A DNA stretch of 64,000 nt from Oscillospiraceae bacterium (GCA_017545185.1 JAFWQJ010000029.1:1-64000), one strand, 5' to 3'; positions 53,532 to 63,433 are shown, counted from the stretch's first letter. Notes: generated from the sequence alone by a model not told the origin. Numbers and translations: made by a program.

Positions 53532-53561
53532 TTGCAACACTCCGTTTTCAAAATACGCTTT

Positions 53562-53590
53562 ATTATAGCATACTATCCTTATTTTTTCAA
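53562..53590 (-). promoter_or_regulatory. Promoter of the ABC-F gene
   Basis: Minus strand TTGAAA (53590-53585), 17 bases, TATAAT (53567-53562). Confidence 0.75.
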
Positions 53591-53639
53591 GTGAGGAAGG
53601 GAAGAAAAAACGGATGTGCCGCATGGGGACAAAAAGACA

Positions 53640-53665
53640 CGCCGCCTGCCCGTTCGCAGACGGCG
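53640..53665 (-). terminator. Terminator of the CotH operon
   Basis: Stem CGCCGCCTGC/GCAGACGGCG, the same arm sequence as the hairpins of the AbrB elements, 8 bases after the cotH stop. Confidence 0.6.
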
Positions 53666-53672
53666 TTCCGTA

Positions 53673-56081
53673 TCACCGTTTGAATCTGAATGCAAATCCG
53701 ATGCCGAGCAGCAGCGCAAGCGCCGACACGCCGACCAGAATATAGTCCGCGGTACGGTCTGTCTGCGTACTGCCGCCCATGCCCGGGAAGCTGCCGCCGC
53801 CCGGCTGCGGTCTGCTGCTGCCTGTGCTGTCCGATTTCTCTGCGGGATTTTCCGGCTGACCGGCCGGCGCAGCATCATCCTCTGCAGCATCCTCCGCTGC
53901 ATCCCCGCTGCTCTTATCCTGCTTTCCGCCGAAGCCCTCCGGCATATTGCCGGGGTCGAAGCCCTCCGGCATTTCGCCGCCGCCGAAGCCCTCCGGCATA
54001 TTGCCGGGGTCGAAGCCCTCCGGCATTTCGCCGCCGCCGAAGCCCTCCGGCATATTGTCCGGATCAAAGCCCTCCGGCATTTCGCCGCCGCCGAAACCCT
54101 CCGGCATTTTGCCGGGTTCAAAGCCCTCCGGCATATTGTCCGGGTCGAAGTTCTCCGGCATCTGACCGCCGCCGAAGCCGGGTCTTGCTGCAAGACTCTG
54201 CGCGGTCACGCGGCTGCCGCTGCCGAACGAAAGGCTTGCGGCACCGGACTGCCCCTGCTGCTCGCTCTTACCGCGTCTGCCGGAACGCTCCGGCTTTTGC
54301 CCGGATTCTCCGCTGCCGGACTGACCGTCCTGCGCAGCGCTGTCCTGATTCCCGCTGCGGCCGGGTCTGCCGCCGAAGCCGCCCTTTCCGCCGCCGCCGA
54401 AACCGCCTGCACCGCCCATGCTGCCCATGTCGGAAATATTGAGGCCGGCTGTGTCGATCAGCGCGGCGCTGTCAGCCTTCTGTCCGTCCGAGGTGGAAGG
54501 GATCGTGCCGTCCAGCTGGCCGCTGACGCTCTGTTCCCGCAGCGTGCAGAATGCTTTGATCGCAGCAACGCCTTTTTCATATTCTTCATAGGTGCAGAAT
54601 TTCGTCGGGTCTTTTTCCACATATTCGCCGATCAGCGCGGCTGTTTCGTCGATCAGCGCGGCGAAGTCCGCACTGTCCAGAAATTCCCGGAACAGCTGAT
54701 GATACTGTTCGGTATATTCCGCACTGTCAAAGATCCACGAGACCATCGGCCGGTCGCTCATATCGCCGGAGACCGGCGTGTCGATCGCCGCATTGACCGA
54801 GGACGAAGCGTTCCCGCCCATGAACGAACCGTAAGCGAGATTGTAGTCCCACGGGATCATGGAAAGCTGCCCGTTCTTCTCGTAGAGATAATAGTTGTGG
54901 ATCATCTGGCCGGTGTAGCTGTCGCCGTTGCAGAGGAAATTGTGCACGACGAAATACCGCAGAACTGCATCCGTATCCAGCGTGCTTTCAAGGTCGGTCT
55001 GCTCCGACAATGCCTTCAGCGAAGCGATCAGACGCTTTTTGTCCGCCTTCGTGACCGCAGTTTTCGCACTGTTGAAAATGTTGGAATAGCTGTCCGGATC
55101 GTCATCGGTATACTGCAGCTTCACATCGCTGCTGCCCATACCGAATCCGCCGAATCCGCCCTTGCCGCCTTCGCCGCCGCCGAAGTCCGGCATTTCGCCG
55201 CCGAACATCCCGGACGGGTCAAAATCGGAGAAATCAAAGTCAGACGGCATATTGTCCGGATTGAACTGCGGCATTTCCCCGCCGAAGTCCGGCATATTCC
55301 CGAAATCGGGCATTCCGCCGCCGAAACCGGGTCCGCCGCCGCGCTGACTGCCGCTGTTCTGCGATAAACCGTCTGCACCGTCCGTTTTTTCAGCTTCCCC
55401 GTCGTCCTTATTCATGAACTCGCTCATGCTGAAATCCTTGCCGTTGCCTCTGCCGCCGCCGAAGCTCATTGCATCCGGCTTGTACAGATCGCCGTAATTG
55501 CTGCCGTAATTGCGCGTCAGGAAGGATTCCTCGATCGCCTCGACCGCCAGATACAGACCCCAGTCCTCACCGTTGACCGTAATATACGCATAGCTGCAGA
55601 GCGGTGCAGGTGCGCCGAAATCATACATCAGCGAATAGGCAAGATAATCCTTCATATAGGTATTGTCCTGAATAATATTGTTCAGGCAGAGCTTGTCAAG
55701 ACCGTGATAGCTTTTCGTGCTGTCGTACTGGTCGAACTCGATCTTGAAGCTGTACCGGCTGCTGCCCATGTTCCGGACAGAGCTCAGCGAGGTGTTGCCC
55801 TTGCCGCGGATGCCGACATTTTTGACCGATTCCCCGTCAATGATGACCGTGCACGGCGAATAGGCTTCGCTCTCGCAGGTCTCAAGGAACGCGTCCCAGT
55901 CACCGATCACGATATCGAATGTGTGGACTCTGGAACGGTCAAACAGCCGGTTCTCATAGCCGATCGCATGGGCTGTCGTTCCGATGCCGAACGCCTGACC
56001 GTTGCAGAACAATACCGTGAGAACAAGTGTCAGGGCAGCGATCACGGCGCATATTTTATCTATGCTTTTATGTGCTGACAT
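53673..56081 (-). CDS. CotH-type kinase-like surface protein with MPEGF repeats
   Basis: 802 residues. Signal anchor at 10-30. The CotH domain covers about 55-450 (VGIRGKGNTSLSS; YSFKIEFDQYD; LNNIIQDNTYMKDYLAYSL; GLYLAVEAIEESFL; IPWDYNLAYGSF). The domain is split by a Gly/Met/Pro/Asp-rich insert near 210-320. After it come a Gly/Ser/Gln-rich stretch and about four copies of an 18-residue unit built on GGGEMPEGFDPxNMPEGF (about 660-730), then a C-terminal helix (YILVGVSALALLLGIGFAF). CotH relatives phosphorylate proteins; the repeats are probably a flexible wall-spanning stalk. Last gene of a three-gene cluster. Confidence 0.88.
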   Translation of the reverse strand: MSAHKSIDKICAVIAALTLVLTVLFCNGQAFGIGTTAHAIGYENRLFDRSRVHTFDIVIGDWDAFLETCESEAYSPCTVIIDGESVKNVGIRGKGNTSLSSVRNMGSSRYSFKIEFDQYDSTKSYHGLDKLCLNNIIQDNTYMKDYLAYSLMYDFGAPAPLCSYAYITVNGEDWGLYLAVEAIEESFLTRNYGSNYGDLYKPDAMSFGGGRGNGKDFSMSEFMNKDDGEAEKTDGADGLSQNSGSQRGGGPGFGGGMPDFGNMPDFGGEMPQFNPDNMPSDFDFSDFDPSGMFGGEMPDFGGGEGGKGGFGGFGMGSSDVKLQYTDDDPDSYSNIFNSAKTAVTKADKKRLIASLKALSEQTDLESTLDTDAVLRYFVVHNFLCNGDSYTGQMIHNYYLYEKNGQLSMIPWDYNLAYGSFMGGNASSSVNAAIDTPVSGDMSDRPMVSWIFDSAEYTEQYHQLFREFLDSADFAALIDETAALIGEYVEKDPTKFCTYEEYEKGVAAIKAFCTLREQSVSGQLDGTIPSTSDGQKADSAALIDTAGLNISDMGSMGGAGGFGGGGKGGFGGRPGRSGNQDSAAQDGQSGSGESGQKPERSGRRGKSEQQGQSGAASLSFGSGSRVTAQSLAARPGFGGGQMPENFDPDNMPEGFEPGKMPEGFGGGEMPEGFDPDNMPEGFGGGEMPEGFDPGNMPEGFGGGEMPEGFDPGNMPEGFGGKQDKSSGDAAEDAAEDDAAPAGQPENPAEKSDSTGSSRPQPGGGSFPGMGGSTQTDRTADYILVGVSALALLLGIGFAFRFKR

Positions 56082-56093
56082 GCTATCACACCC

Positions 56094-56786
56094 TTAACTC
56101 ATGTAGTCGCCGTTGTAGCTGACCAGAACTGCGCTCTGCACGCCCTCCATATCCGCCAGCGTGTTGATGAAATCGGTGTTGTCGTCCTTCAGACGGATCT
56201 CCGTGTTCAGCTCCACAAAGCCCTTCTGCGCAGACTTGCTCTTGACGACGCAGCGCTCGGTCTTGCTTTCAAGAAATGCCTTTGCCTGCGTTTCGCTCTC
56301 ATGACCGTCGCAGCGGATGACAACGATATACGGATTGTAATGCGATTTGCGGTTGACGAAGATCAGCAGAATGATGCCGATGATGACGCTGCCGAATACG
56401 GCCAGCGGGATCATGCCGGCTGCCAGCACGATGCCGACCGCGATCGACCAGAACAGGAACGCGATATCCAGCGGCTCCTTGATCGCTGTGCGGAAGCGGA
56501 CGATCGACAGCGCGCCGACCATGCCGAGCGACAGCACCACATTGCTCGTGACCGCAAGGATCACGACCGTCGTGATCATGGTCAGTGCGACGAGCGTCGT
56601 GCCGAAGCTCGCGGAGTACATCACGCCGGAATAGGTTTTCTTGTATACGAGGAAAATGAACATGCCGAGCCCGAATGCGAGCACGATTGCAAGGAACATG
56701 TCAAACAGGCTGACGCTTGTGACATTGTCAAGAAAGTTGGATTTGAAAATATCGTTCAGACCGATCGCTGCTATGGCATTCATCAT
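56094..56786 (-). CDS. DUF4956 membrane protein
   Basis: 230 residues: four helices (SLFDMFLAIVLAFGLGMFIFLVY; TTLVALTMITTVVILAV; VLSLGMVGALSIVRFRTAIKEPLDIAFLFWSIAVGI; LAVFGSVIIGIILLIFV) and a soluble C-terminal domain. The VGALSIVRFRTAIK block is the family hallmark. Function unknown; the gene regularly accompanies VTC-domain and CotH genes, as here (14 and 12 base gaps). Confidence 0.9.
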   Translation of the reverse strand: MMNAIAAIGLNDIFKSNFLDNVTSVSLFDMFLAIVLAFGLGMFIFLVYKKTYSGVMYSASFGTTLVALTMITTVVILAVTSNVVLSLGMVGALSIVRFRTAIKEPLDIAFLFWSIAVGIVLAAGMIPLAVFGSVIIGIILLIFVNRKSHYNPYIVVIRCDGHESETQAKAFLESKTERCVVKSKSAQKGFVELNTEIRLKDDNTDFINTLADMEGVQSAVLVSYNGDYMS

Positions 56787-56800
56787 AAAATACTCCTTTT

Positions 56801-57469
56801 TTATCCGTAGATTCGGCAGGCTGCATACTTGGAAAACGCCCCCTCGCGCCTGTCAGCAAGGGAGACCGCATCGCGGATGATATCAGGCAGGAAGCCGTCC
56901 CATTTGATCTCCAGAATGATCGCGTCCGAGACCGGAACAGTCAGACAGTCCGGATTCAGAAAGTCGGTGCATCGCATTCCGCTTCTGACGTCATAGTCGA
57001 GCGTCACGCGGACATTGCCGGCGGGATAGATGAACGGCTCTCTGGTGTAATCGACGATCGTTTTCGGCGCGATGCCCTGTGTCTGCATTTTGACGTAAAG
57101 CTCCCGGATCAGCGGGAAATCCGCATCCGGCATCCATTTGAGGTCGCCGTCCACGATGCGCTGCGCCTGCTCTGCGGTCAGCGGGGCGCTCTGCTTGTTC
57201 CCGAGATGATCGACCTTGCTTTTCTTCTCCAGATGGATCACCGAGGGGTCGCCGTTGTAATACCGGATGCGGAATTTTTCGCGCACCGGCAGGCCGTTGA
57301 CCTTTTCCATGAGCGCCTTGTCCGCAAGATTGTCGAAGTAAAGGCTGCGGATGAAGTATCTGCCGCGGATCGCGTGCGGGTCGGAATACGCGACCGCGCG
57401 GAGCCTGTGCCGGATCGTGAGCAGGTCGGAATAGTTGATCTCGTGCTTGATCTCGTGTCTGAAATCCAT
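56801..57469 (-). CDS. VTC-domain (polyphosphate polymerase-like) protein
   Basis: 222 residues from MDFRHEIKHEINYSD (GAGGTG site). The triphosphate-tunnel pattern is present: FRHEIKHEI, GRYFIRSLYFDN, REKFRIRYYNGD, HLEKKSKVDH, TREPFIYPAGNVRVTLDYDVRS, ILEIKWDG. In fungi the VTC4 domain makes polyphosphate; the bacterial protein may do so or modify a surface polymer. It leads the VTC-DUF4956-CotH operon. A TATAAT lies at 57502-57497, with no clear -35. Confidence 0.85.
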   Translation of the reverse strand: MDFRHEIKHEINYSDLLTIRHRLRAVAYSDPHAIRGRYFIRSLYFDNLADKALMEKVNGLPVREKFRIRYYNGDPSVIHLEKKSKVDHLGNKQSAPLTAEQAQRIVDGDLKWMPDADFPLIRELYVKMQTQGIAPKTIVDYTREPFIYPAGNVRVTLDYDVRSGMRCTDFLNPDCLTVPVSDAIILEIKWDGFLPDIIRDAVSLADRREGAFSKYAACRIYG

Positions 57470-57597
57470 GGTATCACCTCTTTTCATTCTGATGCTATTA
57501 TACCGGACGGTGCTGAACTGACGCTGAAAACGGGTGTACGGCATGTCAAACTGCGGTGAAAACTTTGTGAAACACGGATGCCGCGATCCGCCCGGGC

Positions 57598-57633
57598 AAA
57601 AAACGCCCCCGCCGGAGCAGAACCGGCGGGGGC
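57598..57633 (-). terminator. Terminator of the xylanase gene
   Basis: Minus strand stem GCCCCCGCCGG/CCGGCGGGGGC followed by GTTTTTT. Confidence 0.85.
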
Positions 57634-57655
57634 TTCTGTCATGTTCGGTTTTGTC

Positions 57656-60469
57656 TTACAGCTGTCTGATCTGCTTTGCGATGTATTTCAGGATCATGGT
57701 GCCGTCGTTGGAATCGGTCTTGCCGTTGCCGTCAACGTCACCGTTTGCAATGCCCTGATCGGTCAGCTTCGCCTCGTGATCCTCGACGGCAAACCGCATC
57801 AGCAGCACAGCATCCGATACATCGACCTTGCCGCTGCAGTCCACGTCGCCGCGGAGCGTAACGCCCGCAGCAGCTGCTGTCTTTTTGGATGCAAGCGGCT
57901 GATAGCCTGCAGGCTTTGCCGGCTTTGCGATCGGCACATCTGCCATGACAGGCGGTGCGATCTCATCGGTCAGATCAAGAATGTCATAGTATGCCGGGAG
58001 CGGCTCCATGTTTGCTTTGAACAGGGAATTCTGATGCGGGCGGGGCGTCCAGCGCCACTTGGAGCCGAGCGGCTCAAACATCGTCACGCTGGAAATGTTG
58101 TCCGCGTAGTTCATTGCAATGCGGAAGATATCCGACCACATCGCGCGCTGCACATCCGGGTCACTGTGCGAATTTTTGATCTCCAGCTCGGTGATCTGGA
58201 CATCCAGACCGAGTGCCGCAAACTTCTTGAGCGCGGATTCATAGAGCAGCGGATCGGGATAATCCGTATCGAGATGCGACTGCATGCTGATGCCGTCGAT
58301 ATAATCGCCCTCTGCCATGATCGTCTTTGCAAGATCGCAGATATCCTCGCACTTTGCGGGCATATACTCATTGAAGTCGCTCAGATACAGCTTGCAGTCC
58401 ACAGGTGCATACTTTCTTGCCCACTTGAACGCATTGATGATGAACGAATGATTGTCGTTGCCGTAGACATCCGCCCAGCCGGAGCAGTCAGTCGAGCTGT
58501 TATCCCGGGTGTTGCCGCGCAGGCCGCCGCCTTCAAACTTAAAGACCTCGTTGCAGACGTCATACGCATAGAGCTTCAGCTCCGGATAATTGGTTTTCAG
58601 CTGATCGAAGGTCTGACGGATCATGCTTTCGATGCGCGCATCCGATTCCTCGGGCGTACCCTCAAACATCTTGGCCGGGGTCTGGCTGTTCCAGATAAAG
58701 TTATAGCCGCGCAGACCGATGCCGTTCTCCTCTGCAAATCTGAGGATCGTGTCTGCATTGGAAAGATCGACCGTCACATCGTCTTTTCCGACCGACTTGA
58801 GGATCGCCTCAGGCTTCAGTTCATTTTCGCAGGTGATCGAGTTGAAGTGCTTGAGATAGAACGCACGGGTCTCCTCATCCTGCAGCTCGATCGCACCCAC
58901 AGTTGCGCCGATGCGGAAATACGGTCCGAAGATATCCTTGAAGCCTTCGCCGCCGCTCATGAACGAATAATCCTTGTTCTGGTGTGCACGGTAGGGCACG
59001 CTGTCGTCGCGTGCCGGATACTGCACGAGCTTCGGCTCAACAGCCGGCTTCGGTGCAGGATTTGCAGCGGACAGGTCAACCGTCACAGCGGCGTCCTTTT
59101 CCGCGAGCGTCACGCTGTCAATGCGGTAATCGCAGCAGGTGTCCTCTGTCTCAACGAAAATGCGGACATCCTTCGGCGGTGCAACTGTCTGATGCGGATC
59201 GTCGGAGACCTCCGGCAGAGCCGGGAACGTGAACAGGCCGCCGACCGTATTCCATTCGCCCTTGCGGCATTTCTTATCCGCGATCGGGATGAACTGCAGT
59301 TCGCCGGAATCGTCGGTGTATTCGAGCACCAGGCGGATCGTTTCCATGGACTCGCTGTTCTGCATGACCGCCGCCTGGATCTGATAGTCCGTGCCGTATT
59401 TCAGTGCGAAGGGCTCCAGCGAAATCTCTGCACCGACCCATGTGGCAATACGGTCGGAAACGAGCAGAGACTTTTCGCCGCCTGCATAATACGTGTCATC
59501 AAGTTCCAGCTTGCTCCGGTCGATAAATTCATTCTCGCTCTCGGCATCTGCATCTTCCCTGAACACGCGCGGCGACCAGAAATCCGTGTTCTCCTCAAAG
59601 TCAAATGCCTTGAACACGCCGTTCTCATCCGCGGCAATCTTTTCCGAAGCGATCGCCGTTGTCACGGTCTGCGGGGTTTCGCCGGGATCCGCTGCCGTCG
59701 TTGCCGGAACGGGCTCTGTCGTCACCGGCGGCACCGCGTAGTCATAGCTGAACTCGTTTTTCGTGATCGCAACGGAACCGGCCGTGTTGCCCTCGTCTCC
59801 GCCGTAAATGTCAACATAAATGCCGCAGGTTTCCGGACAGACCTGACCTGTGAACATGCCATGCTCCGACCATTCCCTGAAATGCGCATCCAGATTGACC
59901 GTGTTCTCGATATGCGAGGATTCACCGGCCTTGTATCCGCTGTCGAACCGGACGCTCCAGAACTGATCGTAGAACTCCACGCCCTCAACGCACGGATCAT
60001 TGTAGCGCCTCCCCAGATACAGCAGATATTCCCTGCCGTCGATCTCCGCGGAGCCCTTGTAATCGAGCGTGTCGGGCCTGAAGCTGCCCCAGTCCTCAAC
60101 GACATAGTATTCCGCCAGCCGGTTCTGTGTCCAGCCGTGCACTGCGATATACGTATTGCCTGTCGCAGTGACATCTGCCTCATAAGTCTGTGTGATCCTG
60201 CTGTACTGATCCCAGTTGAGTTCTCTCTCAAATTTGCGTGCCTGCTCAACACCGTAGCTCTGGACGCCGTCCCACTCCAGAGAGAAACAGCCGGTGTCAC
60301 TTGGCTGAAAGCTCTTTGTGCCGATCGGAGAGTCGTTCGTGTACACACGGTTGATGAACACGCCCTGCTGTTCCTCCTGCAGGAACAGCCATGCGGATGC
60401 ATCCGTCACCGGGACGGACGCTGCTGCGATCATGACTGCACTCATGATCCCGAACAATCTGTTTTTCAT
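57656..60469 (-). CDS. Modular GH11-GH10 xylanase with dockerin
   Basis: 937 residues from MKNRLFGIMSA (AGGTG site), with signal peptide. Residues about 35-250 are GH11-like: TYIAVHGWTQNRLAEYYVVEDWGSF carries the nucleophile Glu of EYY. The acid/base site, usually EGY, reads VDIYGG. A Thr/Pro linker and a CBM4/9-like jelly roll (about 290-480) follow. GH10 is at about 540-840 with ENELKPEA, acid/base Glu in YAYDVCNEVF and nucleophile Glu in VQITELEI. A full dockerin ends the protein (GDVDCSGKVDVSDAVLLMRFAV; GDVDGNGKTDSNDGTMILKYIA). It degrades xylan as a cellulosome component. Confidence 0.93.
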   Translation of the reverse strand: MKNRLFGIMSAVMIAAASVPVTDASAWLFLQEEQQGVFINRVYTNDSPIGTKSFQPSDTGCFSLEWDGVQSYGVEQARKFERELNWDQYSRITQTYEADVTATGNTYIAVHGWTQNRLAEYYVVEDWGSFRPDTLDYKGSAEIDGREYLLYLGRRYNDPCVEGVEFYDQFWSVRFDSGYKAGESSHIENTVNLDAHFREWSEHGMFTGQVCPETCGIYVDIYGGDEGNTAGSVAITKNEFSYDYAVPPVTTEPVPATTAADPGETPQTVTTAIASEKIAADENGVFKAFDFEENTDFWSPRVFREDADAESENEFIDRSKLELDDTYYAGGEKSLLVSDRIATWVGAEISLEPFALKYGTDYQIQAAVMQNSESMETIRLVLEYTDDSGELQFIPIADKKCRKGEWNTVGGLFTFPALPEVSDDPHQTVAPPKDVRIFVETEDTCCDYRIDSVTLAEKDAAVTVDLSAANPAPKPAVEPKLVQYPARDDSVPYRAHQNKDYSFMSGGEGFKDIFGPYFRIGATVGAIELQDEETRAFYLKHFNSITCENELKPEAILKSVGKDDVTVDLSNADTILRFAEENGIGLRGYNFIWNSQTPAKMFEGTPEESDARIESMIRQTFDQLKTNYPELKLYAYDVCNEVFKFEGGGLRGNTRDNSSTDCSGWADVYGNDNHSFIINAFKWARKYAPVDCKLYLSDFNEYMPAKCEDICDLAKTIMAEGDYIDGISMQSHLDTDYPDPLLYESALKKFAALGLDVQITELEIKNSHSDPDVQRAMWSDIFRIAMNYADNISSVTMFEPLGSKWRWTPRPHQNSLFKANMEPLPAYYDILDLTDEIAPPVMADVPIAKPAKPAGYQPLASKKTAAAAGVTLRGDVDCSGKVDVSDAVLLMRFAVEDHEAKLTDQGIANGDVDGNGKTDSNDGTMILKYIAKQIRQL

Positions 60470-60756
60470 ACTCTTCACCTCTTGCAACATCGTTTGACTT
60501 TGCCGCTATCCCCTTCGCGGCAGCTTCCGGAGCAGACGCGAACGCCCCGCATTCGTGCCCCCTCTATTATTCCTGACCGGAAATACGGAATATGGTTACA
60601 CATTTCGTAAAAAAAATTTTTCCGCATCCGGAAAAGGATCCTGACAGCCCTGCTGCACAGGTTTCTATGCCGTATTCAGGCACATCGTGCCCTTTTGTTT
60701 TCATCATATCACAATTCCGCTGCGATTACAAGAGCTTTTTTCATCCGGTGCAGATA

Positions 60757-60786
60757 TTGACAAAATGATGCGAAACATGGTACACT
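60757..60786 (+). promoter_or_regulatory. Promoter of the channel gene
   Basis: TTGACA, 18-base spacer, TACACT. The 265 bases between the xylanase start and this promoter show no gene. Confidence 0.65.
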
Positions 60787-60832
60787 ATAGTAAATACACA
60801 GCAATAAAATCCACTACGGCAGGAGGCATATT

Positions 60833-63124
60833 ATGATCCGCAGAGTTCAGGAATGGTACAGTATGCAGCGCGCAAAGCATCCCACTCGGATGCTTGTGTT
60901 CGGCATTGCCGTTTTCAACCTCGTCTTTTTCCTGATCGCAGCCGTCGTCATCAAATCGCTCGCGCTGCGCGGGACGGAATCCATGGGCTTTTTCGAGGCA
61001 CTCTACTACACGCTGACCATGATCCTCGACGCAGGCTGCATCTCTTATGTGATCGAGGACATCGGCACCTCTGGCGTCACGGTCGCGCTGGTCTGCATCG
61101 CGGTCGTCATCATCGGCATGATCACCTTCACCGGCGCGATCATCGGTACGATGACCAATGCGTTTTCCGAGTCGATCGAGCGGACGCAGACCGGCTCGGA
61201 CAAGCTCTATATCTCCGGGCATCTCGTGATCCTGAACTGGAACTCCCGTGCATCGGAGATCATCAACGACCTGCTTTACTGCGGCGAAAAAAAGCGCGTG
61301 ATCGTCCTGACGGACAGCCGCAAGGAGGAGATCGAGAAGGAGATCCGTGACCGCATTTCCGATACGATTGCCCGCGAAAACGCGCTTCTGATGCAGCGGC
61401 TTTCCGGTTACGGCGCTCTGAAGCGGCATCTGCTTTACCGGAAAAACAGGATGCGCCGTCAGCTTTATTTCCTTGTGCGCGAGGGCGATGTGTTCTCGAC
61501 CAAGCAGCTCCGCGATATCAGCATTGAACGGGCGGGCGCCGTGATGATCCTCGGCGCGGACATCAACAATTCGGTCTGCCGCTTCCAGCAGAAGGCGCGC
61601 GCGGAGGAGCAGTCCCGCGGCAATGCGCAGACCGTCAAAACGCTGATGCAGGTCTCGGAGCTCACGGGCGCGGACGACTCGGCCGACGGGCAGAAGATCA
61701 TTGTCGAGATCTCCGACGACTGGACGGCAGAGCTCGTCCGGCGCATCGTCAAGAACAAAAAGCGGCAGCAGGACAACGACAAAAACAATATCGTCTCCGT
61801 CCGCGTGAATCAGATCCTCGGGCAGCTGCTCTCGCAGTTTTCGCTGATGCCGGAGCTGAACCTCGCCTATCAGGATCTGTTCTCGAACAAGGGTGCGACC
61901 TTTCAGGCGGTCGAATGGTCAGATGCCGAACGTCAGCGCTTCATCCGGCAGGCAGAGGAAAAGCTCCGGGAAACAGCGCCCGATGCATCCGCAGAGCAGC
62001 AGCTCCGCACCGGACTGCTCGCGGAGCAGCTTTACATCGACACCTATCTCGAAGCACACAAGCGTGCGATCCCGCTGGGCTCCATGGCGCATACCGTCAC
62101 GGATCTGCAGACCGGCCGGATCAAAACACAGCATTATTTCTATTTCTCCGCGGGCACCGAAGCGGATATCTTCACTTCGGAATCCGTCAGCTGCAGACCG
62201 GTCAGCCTGAAGGTCAACCGCAATTACTGGATCGACAAAAAGCGCGTCATCATTTTAGGGCACAATACCGGCATCGACGAGATCATGAAGGGCTTTGCGG
62301 CGTTCTGCGGCGAGTGGGACCCGGACGGCTCGCGCAGGATCCTTGAGATCGTGGTCATTGACGACAAGGAGCATCTTGAGCAGGCCGGCAATTATCAGCA
62401 GTATCCGTTCGTGATCGGCACGCGCGCCGCGACGATCTATGACAAGGAGCTGATATGCCGGACGATCGACTGGTTCATGGACTTTGCCGAGGACGAGGAG
62501 CGCGGCGACGTCAGCATCCTGATCCTCTCCGACGACAGCGTCCCGAATGAGGATATGGACGCGAATGTGCTTGCAAATCTGGTCTATGTGCAGGATATCA
62601 TCGCGGACAAGAAGCAGGCCGACCCGGATTTCGACACCGAGAGCATTGATGTGATCGTCGAACTGATCAACCCGAAGCATCACGATATCGTCAGCAGCTA
62701 CAGCGCCGTGGCCGAGCAGGCGGCTGCGGACGATCAGGCACGGAGATTCTGCGTGCGGAACGGCAGCAATGTCGTCATCAGCAACCGCTACATCAGCAAA
62801 ATGATCACGCAGATCGGCGAGAAAAAGGCGATCTACGATTTCTACACCGATATCCTGACCTATGACGAACCGGGCGCGGAGATCTTCCGGAGCAAGGAGG
62901 TCTATGCGAAAAAGGCTTCCTCCTTCTTTGCGGAGCTCCCGCCGGAATGCACCGAGGCCGAGCTGATCCGCGCGGTGTGGAACAGTACGAAGGACTGGCA
63001 TCCGACCGTCGTGCTCGGATATGTCAAGCCCGGCGGCTTTGTCCGGCTGTTCTGCGGCGATCAGGATGCGCAGACCGTAAAGCTCGGACCGAACGATAAG
63101 CTGATCGTGTTCACCGATCACTGA
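60833..63124 (+). CDS. Castor/Pollux-like ion channel with TrkA-N domains
   Basis: 763 residues. Helices at about 20-42 and 78-105 flank a pore-loop-like segment EALYYTLTMILDAGC. Cytosolic Rossmann-type domains follow: HLVILNWNSRASEIINDLL, with a degenerate loop, and RVIILGHNTGIDEIMKGF. Plant CASTOR and POLLUX are cation channels of this build. The selectivity filter is not a standard TVGYG, so the ion is uncertain. Overall plan (helices plus two Rossmann modules) parallels the RyR protein at 24.8 kb. AGGAGG site; single-gene transcript. Confidence 0.85.
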   Translation: MIRRVQEWYSMQRAKHPTRMLVFGIAVFNLVFFLIAAVVIKSLALRGTESMGFFEALYYTLTMILDAGCISYVIEDIGTSGVTVALVCIAVVIIGMITFTGAIIGTMTNAFSESIERTQTGSDKLYISGHLVILNWNSRASEIINDLLYCGEKKRVIVLTDSRKEEIEKEIRDRISDTIARENALLMQRLSGYGALKRHLLYRKNRMRRQLYFLVREGDVFSTKQLRDISIERAGAVMILGADINNSVCRFQQKARAEEQSRGNAQTVKTLMQVSELTGADDSADGQKIIVEISDDWTAELVRRIVKNKKRQQDNDKNNIVSVRVNQILGQLLSQFSLMPELNLAYQDLFSNKGATFQAVEWSDAERQRFIRQAEEKLRETAPDASAEQQLRTGLLAEQLYIDTYLEAHKRAIPLGSMAHTVTDLQTGRIKTQHYFYFSAGTEADIFTSESVSCRPVSLKVNRNYWIDKKRVIILGHNTGIDEIMKGFAAFCGEWDPDGSRRILEIVVIDDKEHLEQAGNYQQYPFVIGTRAATIYDKELICRTIDWFMDFAEDEERGDVSILILSDDSVPNEDMDANVLANLVYVQDIIADKKQADPDFDTESIDVIVELINPKHHDIVSSYSAVAEQAAADDQARRFCVRNGSNVVISNRYISKMITQIGEKKAIYDFYTDILTYDEPGAEIFRSKEVYAKKASSFFAELPPECTEAELIRAVWNSTKDWHPTVVLGYVKPGGFVRLFCGDQDAQTVKLGPNDKLIVFTDH

Positions 63125-63143
63125 TTGATCTGCATAAAAGCAA

Positions 63144-63177
63144 AATGCCTCCGGTGCGCACCCGGAGGCATTGTTTT
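63144..63177 (+). terminator. Terminator of the channel gene
   Basis: Eleven-base-pair stem AATGCCTCCGG/CCGGAGGCATT, then GTTTT. The 250 bases after it up to the next gene show nothing I can name. Confidence 0.8.
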
Positions 63178-63433
63178 CGGAAAGATGCTCCGGCAGTCAG
63201 CATGTGGGGTACTGACGCCGCAGCCGGCAGACGGCTTTGGGAACCGCTGCCTCCATGACAGCAGCATCGGCCTGTGGGAGCCCCTGCTGCCGGTCCGGTG
63301 ACCGCTTTTGTGGGAAACGTCACCTGCAGGTACCGTCCGTTTTCCGGACGGCAATGCGCCGGGATCGTTCGTTTTGTTCCGTATCATCTCCTTTTTCTGT
63401 GCAGACAGTCTCCGCAGCCGCCTGCACCGGCTT

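Noticed and set aside
57578..60610. A plus-strand open frame of 1010 codons
   Set aside because: It is the antisense shadow of the xylanase gene. The minus-strand frame has signal peptide, catalytic motifs and dockerin.
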